Shown: positions 27,961 to 40,534, counted from the first letter of the stretch. The stretch: DNA of 64,000 nucleotides from Methylovirgula sp. HY1 (GCF_019343105.1 NZ_CP073764.1:2964001-3028000), one strand, 5' to 3'. The notes: generated by a model from the sequence alone, not told the origin. Numbers and translations are program-made.

Positions 27961-29430
27961 CTAATATTTCATCCGAACAAAAGTGCCATGCGTGCCATAG
28001 CACTGATAGCCTGCCCGGCTCTTATGTGTCCGAAGTGAAGCACTATGGGTCTTGCGCTCGAAAAGCTTGCCACACGCCGTGCAGCGGAAGACATAAGTGG
28101 TGCCACCCGACGATGCCCCTGGTCGACGACGCGTCGATCTTTGCGACGTTACGCTTCCTGTGACCCGTGATGTTGGGGGTATCGACCGCGGACCGACCGG
28201 CGTCAATTCAATCGGGTAGCGTGGAGAAAAACTGGTCTGGGTCGGCGAAACTCCGAGAATGCTGTCAATGCGATAACTGCGGGCCTCCCCACTATCAGCG
28301 CGAACAGCCATCAACAGGACGTCCCCAGCGCGGGATCGACGCAGCGAGTAGGCTTCGATTGTGCGGGTCGATCGCTTGCCCTGTTGGTCGCGGTAGTCGA
28401 GATCAATCAGTAATCGATTGGCAGCAGCGAACCGGATCGTTTCGATGAAGGTCTGCCCGCGTGTTCCTGACGAAAGGTCAACGACGCGTTCGCGAATAAC
28501 GTCCTGGCTTGCACCAAGTAGCGGCATCGGCGGAAGGGCCGGGGCCGTGAGCTGATCATGAAGCCAATTGAATATCTCCGGCAGGGCATCCCAGAACGAG
28601 GCGATCGGCAAAAGGGCCGGAAGCTGATGGTTCAGCATGTTTGCCCAGCCCGTCTCGACATCGCCATGATGTTGCTCGATCTCGGCAAGCTGGGGCAATG
28701 AAATGCCCTTGAAGGCACATTTCTCGCGCAGCACATAGACAAACTGCTGCTGCTCGGGGCGCGCCTCGGCATTTCGGTAAAGGTTCACGACATCATAGAG
28801 ATCGCGCGGCCGAGTACGCTCGGCAAGGGCTCGGAATTTTTCGGCGAAGGCTTCCACGTAGTCGTACGCAAGGACTTCGATCCCCTCTTCCGGAGCATCG
28901 GAATAAGGATGGAAGATTTCTACTGCCTCGGGCGGCAGAACAACGCGTTCGTCGGCGGTGAGGTCGAGCTTGATGCGTGGCAAAGGGCGCGTCGGTGAAA
29001 TTGGTCCCTTGTAGCTGATCTTGCCTTGGCAGGAGAGGTTGCCGCGAGGGTTTCGATAAATATCGAATTCCTGCTGATCGGCAGGAATTTCGATGCCGGT
29101 TTCGTCATAGATCCATGCGCCTATTTCGGCGAAAACGCGCTTGAGAAACGCTTTGTCGATATGCCCCTCCTGGCGCAAGGTGAAGTCTAGATCTTCTGAA
29201 AACCGATAGGTTTCGAAGAAGCACTTCTTGAGGCAGGTTCCGCCTTTGAATATCCAGCTTTCGGCAAGCTCCTCGTGGGCATAGATTCCGGCAAGCACCC
29301 AGCCGAGGACGTAATCCTTCTCAATGACATGCGGTGTCAGCGATGTCTGTATGGCGAGATCAAGGATTTCGCGCTTGTCGATCAACCAGCGTCTCCGGGT
29401 GTCCAAGATGGCGGGATGAGGAGCCGCCAT
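27961..29430 (-). CDS. AbiEii-type nucleotidyltransferase toxin with WYL-like and zinc-finger tail
   Basis: 489 residues from ATG 29430, overlapping the antitoxin gene by 49 bases. FKGGTCLKKCF..YRFSEDLDFTL is the nucleotidyltransferase active site (GG-T/S and SEDLDF aspartates). EKFRALAERTRPRDLYDVVNLY is the second AbiEii block. From about residue 340 the protein continues with a WYL-like domain (RSTRTIEAYSLRR, then VRADSGEARSYRIDSI), then a linker and a CxxC...H...H/C finger (FRCTACGKLFERK). AbiEii toxins modify tRNA or other nucleic-acid targets and stop growth during phage attack. The tail is an unusual extension. Confidence 0.85.
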   Translation of the reverse strand: MAAPHPAILDTRRRWLIDKREILDLAIQTSLTPHVIEKDYVLGWVLAGIYAHEELAESWIFKGGTCLKKCFFETYRFSEDLDFTLRQEGHIDKAFLKRVFAEIGAWIYDETGIEIPADQQEFDIYRNPRGNLSCQGKISYKGPISPTRPLPRIKLDLTADERVVLPPEAVEIFHPYSDAPEEGIEVLAYDYVEAFAEKFRALAERTRPRDLYDVVNLYRNAEARPEQQQFVYVLREKCAFKGISLPQLAEIEQHHGDVETGWANMLNHQLPALLPIASFWDALPEIFNWLHDQLTAPALPPMPLLGASQDVIRERVVDLSSGTRGQTFIETIRFAAANRLLIDLDYRDQQGKRSTRTIEAYSLRRSRAGDVLLMAVRADSGEARSYRIDSILGVSPTQTSFSPRYPIELTPVGPRSIPPTSRVTGSVTSQRSTRRRPGASSGGTTYVFRCTACGKLFERKTHSASLRTHKSRAGYQCYGTHGTFVRMKY

Positions 29431-30194
29431 TTTGAGATGAGTCGCTTGCAATCCAAAGCGGGATCGAGCTTGGCATTGCCTGCCGTCAGCCGTGCGAGGC
29501 AACGCTCCACAAGGGCAGCACTGTCGCCACGTCTTTCTACGAGAAAGCCGAGGCGCTTGAACACGGCGCCATTGCCGAGGCGATCGCCATATTCGACTAG
29601 TTTTTCATCGCTGCGGTCTGATCGCTTGAGATAAACATTCAGGCAATCCGAGACCTGCTGAATTCCGCCGCCGAGCGCGGGATCGTCGAGCATGTCGATG
29701 ATGGTTCGATGAACATCGGAGACGGGCACTTTTGTACTATGCCGCCAGACCGGCTTGGTCCCGAAAATTTTTTCCGGCTTCAGGTGCTTCAACGTGAATT
29801 CAAAGCCCTGTCGCTCTTGGCGCTTCTCGCGGATGGTCTGCCCCGTGATCACCACGATGTCTTTGAAAATCTGCTCGGTGAGGTCCCAGTGCTCGGCAGC
29901 CGTTCGGCCCCCTATATAAGCGGGGTCGAAGAGTGCGGGTACGAGAACCCAGGCATCATCGAGAACGCGTTCCAAGCCGAGGGTGTCGATTGACGCCGGA
30001 ACATAAGCACCGGACCCGACCCGGCTTAGCCAGCCTTGTTCGCGCCACCGGGCGAGTCGCTTGGCGGCCTCGGTTCGCGAAATCGCGAGCGCCTTTATCA
30101 CATCGGCAATGCGGATCACGTCTCCCGAAGCGGCGAGAACTCGCTGAAGCTGGGCGCGGCCACGAGGCAATCGAGAGGAAGTTTGGTCATTCAT
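29382..30194 (-). CDS. AbiEi-type antitoxin / transcriptional repressor
   Basis: 270 residues. The N-terminal winged helix (DVIRIADVIKALAISRTEAAKRLARWREQGWL) is followed by YIGGRTAAEHWDLTEQIF and VWRHSTKVPVSDVHRTIIDML, typical AbiEi C-terminal blocks. AbiEi proteins neutralise AbiEii (type IV system) and repress their own operon by binding inverted repeats. Upstream, at 30253-30285, is such an inverted repeat. First gene of the two-gene operon. Confidence 0.88.
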   Translation of the reverse strand: MNDQTSSRLPRGRAQLQRVLAASGDVIRIADVIKALAISRTEAAKRLARWREQGWLSRVGSGAYVPASIDTLGLERVLDDAWVLVPALFDPAYIGGRTAAEHWDLTEQIFKDIVVITGQTIREKRQERQGFEFTLKHLKPEKIFGTKPVWRHSTKVPVSDVHRTIIDMLDDPALGGGIQQVSDCLNVYLKRSDRSDEKLVEYGDRLGNGAVFKRLGFLVERRGDSAALVERCLARLTAGNAKLDPALDCKRLISKWRLLIPPSWTPGDAG

Positions 30195-30572
30195 ATGTTT
30201 ATTTTCTCAAAAAATGTGAATTATTACAATCATAGTATATATATAATAATTATGCGTAAATTCGAAGAAATAGCGAATTTATGCATACGTAAAATAATTA
30301 TTAGGTCACCGATTCTGGCCCTTTCCGCTAAGGCTTCGAAACGAGCTATTTCGCATGGCCCCGGGCCCGGCAAGACGCCGGTAAAAAAGAGCGCGAGCGG
30401 GCTGTTGATAGAACATAACTAAAACTTTATTCTCCGTATGTTCCGTGATAAATTTCATCAAATAGAGTGCCTATCTTGAAGGCACCATTTCGCAGGCGGT
30501 CGGCTCCAGAAGAGAGCATGTCCTGCAGCCTGCTCAAAACCTCTACCAGATTACTTTGGGGGCCAAGGCAAC
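30195..30572. other. AT-rich divergent promoter region of abiE operon and acidic protein gene
   Basis: 378 bases with much lower GC than the surroundings, especially 30195-30310. It holds the abiE operator dyad (listed separately). No supported ORF. The remaining part leads to the gene at 30573. Confidence 0.5.
30253..30285. promoter_or_regulatory. Inverted repeat, probable AbiEi operator
   Basis: TGCGTAAATTCG (30253-30264) and CGAATTTATGCA (30274-30285) pair over 12 positions with one mismatch, 9-nt spacer, about 60-90 bases upstream of the AbiEi start. Family members autoregulate through such dyads. Confidence 0.55.
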
Positions 30573-31313
30573 ATGGCGTGCATTGGGTTCATCCGATCTA
30601 ATATTCGGTTCAACGAATACATTCCGCCTGATGATCTACACATACTTAAGATGGGAGTTTTCGGCGGATTTACGCAACGTCGGAACTGTATCATCTTTTC
30701 CGTAACGTCTGTGGAATTTGCTACGGACAAAGCAATATTCGGGGATGCCAGGCCGAGTTGGGTCGAATTTGTTGAAGTCCTTGAGGCCGGCCCCGGTACG
30801 GGTTGCTGTCCGCCTCCGGAGGTCAGCTATAAACATGACTATTCGGACGATGATTTTGGTGAAGACGCGGAAGGCGACGACGAGGAGGATGAGCCTTTTC
30901 CCGAATGGCCCGAAGCAACAGCCAGCGAGTCTCTCTCAACCGCTTTCACTTTTGCCGCTGGCATCGAGCGCCCAACTTTCGGTCGACGAATGGCCTTGAT
31001 TTTCTTTGGGGGTGACGTCTCTGAAAAGAGATTTGCCGATGCTAATGAACGCATTAGACGCGCGCTCGGTTACACTGCTAAGGGCGTTTGGCACGGGGCA
31101 GATTGCATCGCCTATTGTTTTGTCGATAGCCGCACGCCTGAGCAGATCGCGCATGGCCTCGAACGTGTGAAGAATGCCGAGATTGAGGATTTCCTGATCG
31201 TTGAAGCCTTGTCGGTGCCGCTGCGTAATCCCACGGTATCCCCGCTCGATACGTGGGTGACAAGCGAATTCAGACATTCGGCGTCGGCGGGACGACGGTC
31301 TTCTGTCCGGTAG
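30573..31313 (+). CDS. Unknown acidic protein next to AbiE
   Basis: 246 residues. I do not recognise the family. The N-terminal 80 residues look like a compact beta-rich domain (IFSVTSVEFATDKAIFG). Residues about 85-110 are a very acidic linker (SDDDFGEDAEGDDEEDEP). A second domain follows (RRMALIFFGGDVSEKRFADANERIRRALG ... GADCIAYCFVDSRTPEQIAHGLERV). It starts 378 bases from the abiE operon on the other strand, and is followed after 112 bases by the TIGR02391-like gene in the same direction. No signal peptide. A cytoplasmic role is likely. Confidence 0.6.
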   Translation: MACIGFIRSNIRFNEYIPPDDLHILKMGVFGGFTQRRNCIIFSVTSVEFATDKAIFGDARPSWVEFVEVLEAGPGTGCCPPPEVSYKHDYSDDDFGEDAEGDDEEDEPFPEWPEATASESLSTAFTFAAGIERPTFGRRMALIFFGGDVSEKRFADANERIRRALGYTAKGVWHGADCIAYCFVDSRTPEQIAHGLERVKNAEIEDFLIVEALSVPLRNPTVSPLDTWVTSEFRHSASAGRRSSVR

Positions 31314-31425
31314 GGTCGTAGGCAGCAAAGCAAAACGCTCGCACGATGCCGGGAAGCCTTAGAAATCACTTGCGGCGAATTTGATCGCGCTATGCGCACC
31401 GCGCTAACAAGTGGAACGAACGCTT

Positions 31426-32208
31426 ATGAGTGACGCGGAAATCAGGGGTGGGCTGCTAGAACATTTTCATAGGCTGCGACACAACAACGGAGGGTGGGTC
31501 CCTATCTCCGAAACAATTCTGGCTCCTGCGCCTGTGAGACTTCAAGTGATTGGCGGGGTGTGTCAGCAACTTGCGGAGATTGGACTGATCCAGTGGAAGC
31601 CGCTGCAAGGACCAAGCGGAGTCGAGGCGGGCATGGCCAAAATCACCGGGAAAGGAGTTGCGGCCGTAGAAGCTCTAAGCTCTTCCGAGATTGACATTCG
31701 CTTTCCGTCAATGGCTCAGGCTGAAAGGGCTGAATTCCCGCCGCATGCACTATGGAACAAGGAGCAAGGCGGCACCTCGGTAGACATCAAGCAGATTGAG
31801 CCAGAGACCATGAAACTTGCGAAAGCGCTTCTTCACAGCGCCATTATTGCGAGTTGCGAAGGGCTGCTTCAGTCCAAGCACTACGCTCAAGCTGTTGAGC
31901 TCAGTTTTAAGGTCGTACGCGATCGTCTAAGAGAGCTCACTGGTCATGAAAAGGGATCAGATGCCTTTGGCAAAGGTAGGTTATATATTAAAGGCGCGAT
32001 AGCGCCGCATGTCGACAGAGACTTTAATGAGGGTGTCAAATTCCTGACTATGGCCATCGACATGTTTCGTAACGAAAAGAGCCATACTTCGGAAATTGGG
32101 ATCAATGAACTTGAAAAGGCACTCCAATATCTGATCTTAAGTAGTCTCGCGATGCGTCTACTCGACGATGCCGAAATTCGTTCGTCACTGTTTTCGAACG
32201 GGCAATGA
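31426..32208 (+). CDS. TIGR02391 (Ymh-like) domain protein
   Basis: 260 residues from ATG 31426. The N-terminal part may be a winged helix (VQVIGGVCQQLAEIGLIQWKPL, then ITGKGVAAVEAL). The C-terminal half matches the TIGR02391/Ymh pattern: SKHYAQAVELSFKVVRDRLRELTG, FLTMAIDMFRNEKSHTSE, LEKALQYLILSSLAMRLLD. The domain is found in phage, plasmid and defence-island proteins; biochemical role not established. Just downstream begins the nested insertion-sequence block. Confidence 0.7.
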   Translation: MSDAEIRGGLLEHFHRLRHNNGGWVPISETILAPAPVRLQVIGGVCQQLAEIGLIQWKPLQGPSGVEAGMAKITGKGVAAVEALSSSEIDIRFPSMAQAERAEFPPHALWNKEQGGTSVDIKQIEPETMKLAKALLHSAIIASCEGLLQSKHYAQAVELSFKVVRDRLRELTGHEKGSDAFGKGRLYIKGAIAPHVDRDFNEGVKFLTMAIDMFRNEKSHTSEIGINELEKALQYLILSSLAMRLLDDAEIRSSLFSNGQ

Positions 32209-32371
32209 TCTTTGGCAAAGTCGTCTGTGATGGTCAAGCACTGATCCGAAGCAACATACGGCCGCCCAAGCGCTTGATGAATATTTAAGGCTCATGTGTA
32301 CCTCGCACTCTAATTGGCGAAGATAGACGCCATGGCGCCCTCTTGAGCCGATATCTTGTTAGGGTCCGGAC

Positions 32372-32880
32372 TCATAACCAGTAGCTGACGGTTGCAGCGA
32401 TGCAAACGGCGGCGAGGAAGTTCACGGCATTTCGGTCGTAGCGCGTCGCCACTCGCCTGAAGTCTTTGAGGCGGCAGAACATGCGCTCGATCGCATTGCA
32501 GTTGCGGTAGAGGAACGACGAGAAGCAGTTCTTCCACTTGCGATTGGCTTTGGGTGGGATGTTCGGCAGCGCGCCGTGCTCTTCGATCTGCCGCCGGATC
32601 GCATTGGCATCATAACCCTTGTCGCCATGCAAAACATCGCAAGCGGGAAGCCGCTTGAGCAGTTCGGCACCTGCCGTGCAATCGGCGACCTGGCCGCCGG
32701 TGAGCATGAAGGAGAGCGGCCGGCACGCGGCATCGGTCAATGCGTGGATCTTGGTCGTGCGTCCGCCGCGCGAGCGGCCGATGGCCTGATTTTTCTCCCC
32801 CCTTTGCCGCCGCTGGCCGAGCGATGCGCTTTCACCGCCGACGAGTCGATGAGAACTTGCACGGGCGGCCCGGCCGATTT
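32372..32880 (-). pseudogene. IS427-type transposase, C-terminal half
   Basis: PVQVLIDSSAVKAHRSASGGKGG carries the first catalytic Asp, then CRPLSFMLTGGQVAD and LHGDKGYDANAIRR the second, and NAIERMFCRLKDFRR the Glu. A shift of frame at a run of six G near 32800 separates the two stretches; some elements of this group use a programmed shift at such a site. The N-terminal half is at 38088-38336. Confidence 0.85.
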
Positions 32881-32957
32881 GTAAGCGCGTCCTGAAGGCC
32901 GCCTTGCATTCTGACGTTTGATGGGGCGATTTCGATAGCTACGTGGCGGAGCGCGGC

Positions 32958-33428
32958 ATGGCAGACGAGATCGAAGCAGAAGCAAGTGATCCTACGATTG
33001 GTCGTAGGAGTGGTCCGACCAAGCGCGTGCAGGTCATCGCGCGGATGGCGACCAAGCGCTCTTGGACCGTGGAGCAGAAGATAGCGATCGTTGATGAAGC
33101 CTTTGCGCCTGGAGCTTGCGTTTCAGACGCGGCGGAACGGTACGAGGTCAATACGGGCCAGCTCTATACGTGGCGGCGGCTTTTCCTGGAAGGCAAGCTT
33201 GTAATGTCGCAGCCTCCGGCGCCCGTTTTTGCGCGCGTCGACGTGGCTCCGGCAACAGCGGTGGTGTCGACATCGAGATTAGTCGAGCCGCCATCCGCCA
33301 TCGAGCCAGCAGCACATACTTCGGGAGTGATCGAGATCGAGCTCCGATCCGGCGTGCGCATTCGCGTTGATGGCGATGTGAACGGCAAAGCGCTGAAGCA
33401 TGTTCTTGATGCGCTTCGCGATCGATGA
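32958..33428 (+). CDS. tnpA: IS66 TnpA, copy 1
   Basis: 156 residues from ATG 32958. KRSWTVEQKIAIVDEAFAPGACVSDAAERYEVNTGQLYTWRRLF is the helix-turn-helix of IS66 OrfA proteins. It overlaps tnpB by four bases. Same protein as at 48346-48816. Confidence 0.9.
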   Translation: MADEIEAEASDPTIGRRSGPTKRVQVIARMATKRSWTVEQKIAIVDEAFAPGACVSDAAERYEVNTGQLYTWRRLFLEGKLVMSQPPAPVFARVDVAPATAVVSTSRLVEPPSAIEPAAHTSGVIEIELRSGVRIRVDGDVNGKALKHVLDALRDR

Positions 33429-33772
33429 TCGGTCTGCCGGCGGGCACTCGCGTTTATCTCGCATGCGGCCATACGGACATGCGTCGCGGCTTCGACGGTC
33501 TCGCGCTGATGGTGCAAGAGGTTCTGGAGCAGAACCCGTTTTCCGGCGCGTTGTTCGCCTTCCGTGGAAAACGTGGTGATCTCATCAAACTTTTGTGGTG
33601 GGACACGCAGGGCCTCTGTCTTTTTTCCAAGCGTTTGGAGAAAGGCCGTTTCGTCTGGCCTATGGCGGCAGCGGGAACCGTTTCACTGACCGCGGCGCAG
33701 CTCTCGATGTTGTTGGAGGGGATCGATTGGCGCGCGCCAGTCAGAAGTTGGAGGCCAACTTTGGCTGGCTGA
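33425..33772 (+). CDS. tnpB: IS66 TnpB (Orf2), copy 1
   Basis: 115 residues: YLACGHTDMRRGFDGLALMVQ and GALFAFRGKRGDLIKLLWWD are the family signature. Required for IS66 transposition in known cases. Identical to 48002-48349. Confidence 0.92.
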   Translation: MIGLPAGTRVYLACGHTDMRRGFDGLALMVQEVLEQNPFSGALFAFRGKRGDLIKLLWWDTQGLCLFSKRLEKGRFVWPMAAAGTVSLTAAQLSMLLEGIDWRAPVRSWRPTLAG

Positions 33773-33813
33773 GTCAACGCGCCATAGTGTCGAGTAACGG
33801 CGCGGCATGCTAA

Positions 33814-34361
33814 ATGATTTGCATGTCGGCGAGCGCCCTTCCCATTCCTGATGACATCGAGTCCTTGCGCCTTCTTGTGGCTGCGCAACGCGCGGAACTC
33901 GACGCGGAGCGCGTTGCTCGCGCACAGGCCGAAGCCGCTCTTGTTGGCCGCGATCTCCTGATTGAAAAACTCAAAGCGCAGATCGCCAAACTGAAGCGGA
34001 TCCACTTTGGGCAATCGTCGGAAAAGCTCAAGACCGAGATCGAACAGCTCGAACTAGCGCTTGAGGAACTGGAGACGGCGGAGGCCGAACAGCCAGTACG
34101 ACCAGAACCCGCAGAGCGTTTGCGACCTGTGCCTGTGCGTTCGCTTCCGGCTCATCTGCCGCGCGAGGAGGTGCTTCATCTGCCCGCAAGCGGCGATTGC
34201 GTCTGCCCGTCATGCGGCGGAAAATTGCACCGTCTCGGCGAAGATTCCGATGAAGTGCTCGATATCGAACCGATCACTTACAAAGTGGTGCGGCATGTCC
34301 GACCTAAGTTCTCATGCCGTGCCTGCGAAAAAATCGTGCAGGCTCCCGCCCCAGCAAAAGC
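33814..34361 (+). pseudogene. IS66 TnpC transposase, 5' fragment
   Basis: About 182 codons: the coiled coil (AAQRAELDAERVARAQAEA), then the zinc-finger region (CVCPSCGG, FSCRACEK). It stops at the IS21 insertion; the rest resumes at 37025. The intact version is at 46377-47960. Confidence 0.92.
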
Positions 34362-34515
34362 TGCCGCGCGACAAACAAGATGAGAACAGCGCGTCAATCT
34401 AGGTGAGAATCGCCATTGGGCTGTGACGGAAGGAGGGCGTAGCCCGACTGGATGTACAGCCCAATGGCGAAGCGTTTCTTTGGAAGCCTTCTGGCGATCA
34501 CGGCTGGCCGGGTAA

Positions 34516-36890
<2,375 letters not shown>

Positions 36891-37024
36891 CGCGCCGCGA
36901 CAATCAACATCGAAAAACTCTTGCGCGCGTCAATCAACGCCGCGAATATCGACATCGCCGCGACACCAGATTCTCATCCAGATCGTCGCGCGCCTCTCAT
37001 CCAGATCGTCGCGCTATAAAAAGC

Positions 37025-38060
37025 GATCGCGCGGGGCAAGGCGAGCTTTCGGACGATCGCTCATGTCATCGTCTCCAAGTTCGATCACCATCTCCCGCTT
37101 TATCGGCAAGCTGAGATCATGGCGGAGCAAGGGATCGATATCGACCGCTCGACGCTGGCCGGCTGGGCCGGTCAGGGCGCGGCGTTGCTTGACCCTATCG
37201 TGGTACGCATCAAAGAGACTGTGCTCGCCTCTACGAAGCTTCACACCGATGACACGCCAGTGCCGATGCTTGATCCTGGCAATGGCAAAACCAAGACCGC
37301 CAGGTTATGGGTTCATGCCATCGACGATCGGGCTCATGCTGGTCCAGGGAAGCCTGCCGTCTGGTTTGCCTTCACGACCGATCGCAAAGCCGAACATCCA
37401 CAGACGATGTTGAAGACATTCAAGGGTCATCTTCAAGCCGATGCTTATGCAGGCTATGACGCGCTCTACCGAAGCAATCGCGTCTTTGAAGTCGGATGTT
37501 GGGGGCATGCGCGCCGCAAGATCTGGGATGTCCATCAAACCAAGGCTACCGCCGCGACGACGGAACTGCTGGAGCGCATCGGAGGTCTCTACGCCGTTGA
37601 GGAGCAAGTGCGCGGCCAGCCGCCAGACGTCAGATGCAATGCACGGCAATCACAATCGAAGCCCCAGCTCGAAGAGCTGAGACGGCGGATGGAGGCCATC
37701 CGGCTTCAACTCTCAGCCAAGAGTTCGCTCGCGGTCGCGATCACCTATGCGCTCAAACGATGGGTCGCGCTGACCCGTTACATCGACGATGGGCGCCTGG
37801 AGATTGATAACCTCATTGCTGAACGCGCAATACGCGGCGTTGCCATAGGCCGCCGCAACTGGCTGTTCGCCGGCTCCAAGGCAGGCGGCGAACGTGCCGC
37901 CGCGATTTATTCCATCATTGAAACATGCAAGCTCAACGGCATCGAGCCTCTCCCCTATATCACCGATGTCATGCAGAAGATCGCCTCCGATTGGCCAAAC
38001 AGTCGCATCGATGAACTCATGCCTTGGACATGGTCAAAGCCACAGCCAAAGGGCGCCTGA
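37025..38060 (+). pseudogene. IS66 TnpC transposase, 3' fragment
   Basis: Carries the DDE core: LHTDDTPVPMLDPG, LQADAYAGYDALY and RRNWLFAGS...GERAAAIYS. Together with 33814-34361 it adds up to exactly the 1584 bases of the intact copy, so only the IS21 insertion broke it. Confidence 0.92.
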
Positions 38061-38087
38061 TCCCGCGTGCCTTCAGACCACGCTTAC

Positions 38088-38336
38088 AGCGCATGGAACA
38101 GATCGAGCCAAATGCCCTTGGCTGCCCAGCGTACATAGCGGTTATAGAGGGTTTTTCTCGGCCCGTATTCCGGCGGCGCATCGATCCAGCGTCCGCCGGA
38201 TTTCAGCACGTGGATGATGCCGCTTGATTACGCGGCGATCGTCGACACGCGCCTTGCCGAGTGTGTCTGTCGGAAGATGCGGGGCAATCTTCGCGAACTG
38301 CGCGTCTGTCAGCCAGAAGCAATCCGGATTCATCAA
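38088..38336 (-). pseudogene. IS427-type transposase, N-terminal part
   Basis: MNPDCFWLTDAQFAKIAPHLP is the standard start of these transposases. An extra A near 38224 throws the frame after VDDRRVI; in another frame the expected KTLYNRYVRWAAKGIWLDLFH follows up to the IS66 end. So the element was defective even apart from the insertion, unless the shift came later. Confidence 0.85.
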
Positions 38337-38654
38337 TGCTCCCCTTTTTGGGAACCGTGAATCACAGTTCGCTTACGCCAACCTTTTTATGGGTCCGGAC
38401 CCTAACATTGCTACTGGACCTCTCATCCGGGCTGATCAAGAGGTTACATGTAGAAGTGATGCGATTAGAATTAATGCGGTCGCAGCCAATTGAGCTTAGC
38501 GCTGCCGCAAGGATAATTGACACAGTGCGTCGCGCCAAGCCGTTGCAATCCGCTTCCCTTCGCGCGTGCGGCCTTCAACGATACCGGCCAGGGTTGAGTT
38601 AGGAGTCCCGGAACGACCTTGAGCCGCTGCTCTCTTTGCGGTTCTGATGAGCCT

Positions 38655-39782
38655 TTACGGCTGGGCTTTTGGCGGTAGTTTTGGTGACCTGAACGTCACT
38701 TCGCTCTCGATCCGCGACCCCAAAAGGTTCCGCTCGCTCATTTTCATCGGCCAGCGAACAAAACGATGTTCTACGCCGCCAATGCTGCCACACGAAAGCT
38801 TGTCCACCGGTTCCATCGAGACAACGGAAGTGTTGGCTGGCGCAGATTTGAGAGCCCGGAAATTCCTTGGTGTTTCGTCAAAGAGTTGCTTGAAGCTTCG
38901 GCTAAAATGCGCTGCGTCCTTAAATCCCCAAGCAAACGCAATTTCCGCGATGCTTCGGCTTGACTGCTGTTGCGAAGATAGAGCCTCGCGGCATCTTTCC
39001 AGACGCCGTAATTGGATGTAACGCTCTAATGAAGTTCCATCCAATTCGAACAGCCGGCTAATATGACGACGGCTAAACCCGGCGGCAGCGGCGATGGCAT
39101 CGCATGATAAGTCAGGTTCACTCAAGTGTGACTCAATGAAAATCTTAATCCGTTTGAGCGTCAGCATGTGATTTGTTCGCAAACTTTTTTGTTCGCGGCC
39201 AATCGCTTCTTCAAGGGCAACAGCCAGCAGATCAAAGGCCTGCGTCGAGATCATTGAGGCAACATGATCGCTCAGCGCCTCGGCTCTAAGCGGGAGCATG
39301 CGCCAAAATTCTGCCATGGTGCTGCAAGCCGGTCGGTCGCCGCGAAGAAGTTGCGGAGCAAAGCGTTCAACACGGCCGAGGCGGCTTTCGATCTCGTTGC
39401 GCTCGATTTTCACAACCAGCTGACTGCATGTCTGTGCAACGGCAATCGTGTGGGGTTCGCAAGCGCAATAGAGGTAGGCATCACCGGGGTTTAAGCCCAA
39501 CGCTGAGCCATTTTGATTTAAGCAAGCGGTGCCGGCGAGCTGAATGCCAAGCAAGAGATCATTGTCGTGATGCCGAGACGACCTATCACGCGACACAAGG
39601 CACGCGTCAGTGTCGATGGTGATCAGCCGTGTTTTCGCGATATTTGTCAAACTCAAACGCGCATTGAAATCCGATGGCATCACGGGGATACAACTCAACT
39701 GTGGGAATAGGGTTGAGGTGAGATCGATCCAATATTTTAGTTTTTCTTTAGGGTGGACATCGAACGTGGAAAATATGTTCAT
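38655..39782 (-). CDS. AraC-family transcriptional regulator 1
   Basis: 375 residues from ATG 39782 (MNIFSTFDVHPKEKLKYWID), with GAGG in front; this matches the N-terminus of the paralogue at 41344. The N-terminal 180 residues are the AraC_binding_2-type sensor domain (LLLGIQLAGTACLNQNG, LNPGDAYLY). The C-terminal part has both helix-turn-helices: CDAIAAAAGFSRRHISRLF and RSIAEIAFAWGFKDAAHFSRSFK. About 60 extra residues follow the DNA-binding domain and look like read-through beyond the usual end. Effector unknown. Confidence 0.85.
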   Translation of the reverse strand: MNIFSTFDVHPKEKLKYWIDLTSTLFPQLSCIPVMPSDFNARLSLTNIAKTRLITIDTDACLVSRDRSSRHHDNDLLLGIQLAGTACLNQNGSALGLNPGDAYLYCACEPHTIAVAQTCSQLVVKIERNEIESRLGRVERFAPQLLRGDRPACSTMAEFWRMLPLRAEALSDHVASMISTQAFDLLAVALEEAIGREQKSLRTNHMLTLKRIKIFIESHLSEPDLSCDAIAAAAGFSRRHISRLFELDGTSLERYIQLRRLERCREALSSQQQSSRSIAEIAFAWGFKDAAHFSRSFKQLFDETPRNFRALKSAPANTSVVSMEPVDKLSCGSIGGVEHRFVRWPMKMSERNLLGSRIESEVTFRSPKLPPKAQP

Positions 39783-40534
39783 CACTGACCTCAAACTTGG
39801 ATCCGCACACATAGCCGGCAACAGATCGTAATGATCGGCATAGAAGCGGCACCGCAAGGCCCGATCGTGGATCGTTCTTGTCAGCGCAGGCATGGCCGAT
39901 TCAACGCCCTAAATATTATGTAGCGATGCCGCGAGTCTACTATGGGGCGAAGCGCATAGTTTTACGCGTTTTTGTTGTATACTGCACAAAGCGTATTGGC
40001 ACCGGTGCTGTGCATTGTCGGCAACGGCCCCAAAATTTGGCTTAATGAAAAGAAGCCTGCGCGCTTCGCTGGCGGCGCTCGTGCTCTCTGAGCACGCGCA
40101 TGCCGCGGGGTATATAGACCCGCGCATTTCGTCTGAAGCTCTGAGGAAAGAAAGGAGCGGCCTGCAGACAGGCCAGCGTCATGGTTTTGGGGCGGGCTCT
40201 TGTTTGTGACGCATCGCTTGTCTATGCGCAGTGCTACTGGACATAGGACTATGCAGTCGGGTCGGCCGGTTCAACATGCCGGATGGGTCGGTTGCTACGG
40301 TCTCATCGAACGGTTGTAGAGTGGTCCCAATCGAGCGCCTTATAGGCGAGCACGAAGCCCGCGCTTGCGCACACGGCGGCTTTGATCCGCGCTTGTGCGC
40401 ACTTTGACTCTGATCGATGAGCCGCCATCTTGCGATCGCTCGCGCCAGGGGCGCGAGCGGAAAGTGCGGTCCGGACGAAGAACGCCAATCGGCAATGTCG
40501 GAATGGTGGAATGACCCGTGCTCTGCGTCTCGGC
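39783..40534. other. Intergenic region with no supported gene
   Basis: 752 bases between the araC-type gene and the convergently or co-oriented PPOX-like gene. GC-rich short frames occur but none has a family match. No RNA recognised. Confidence 0.4.
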
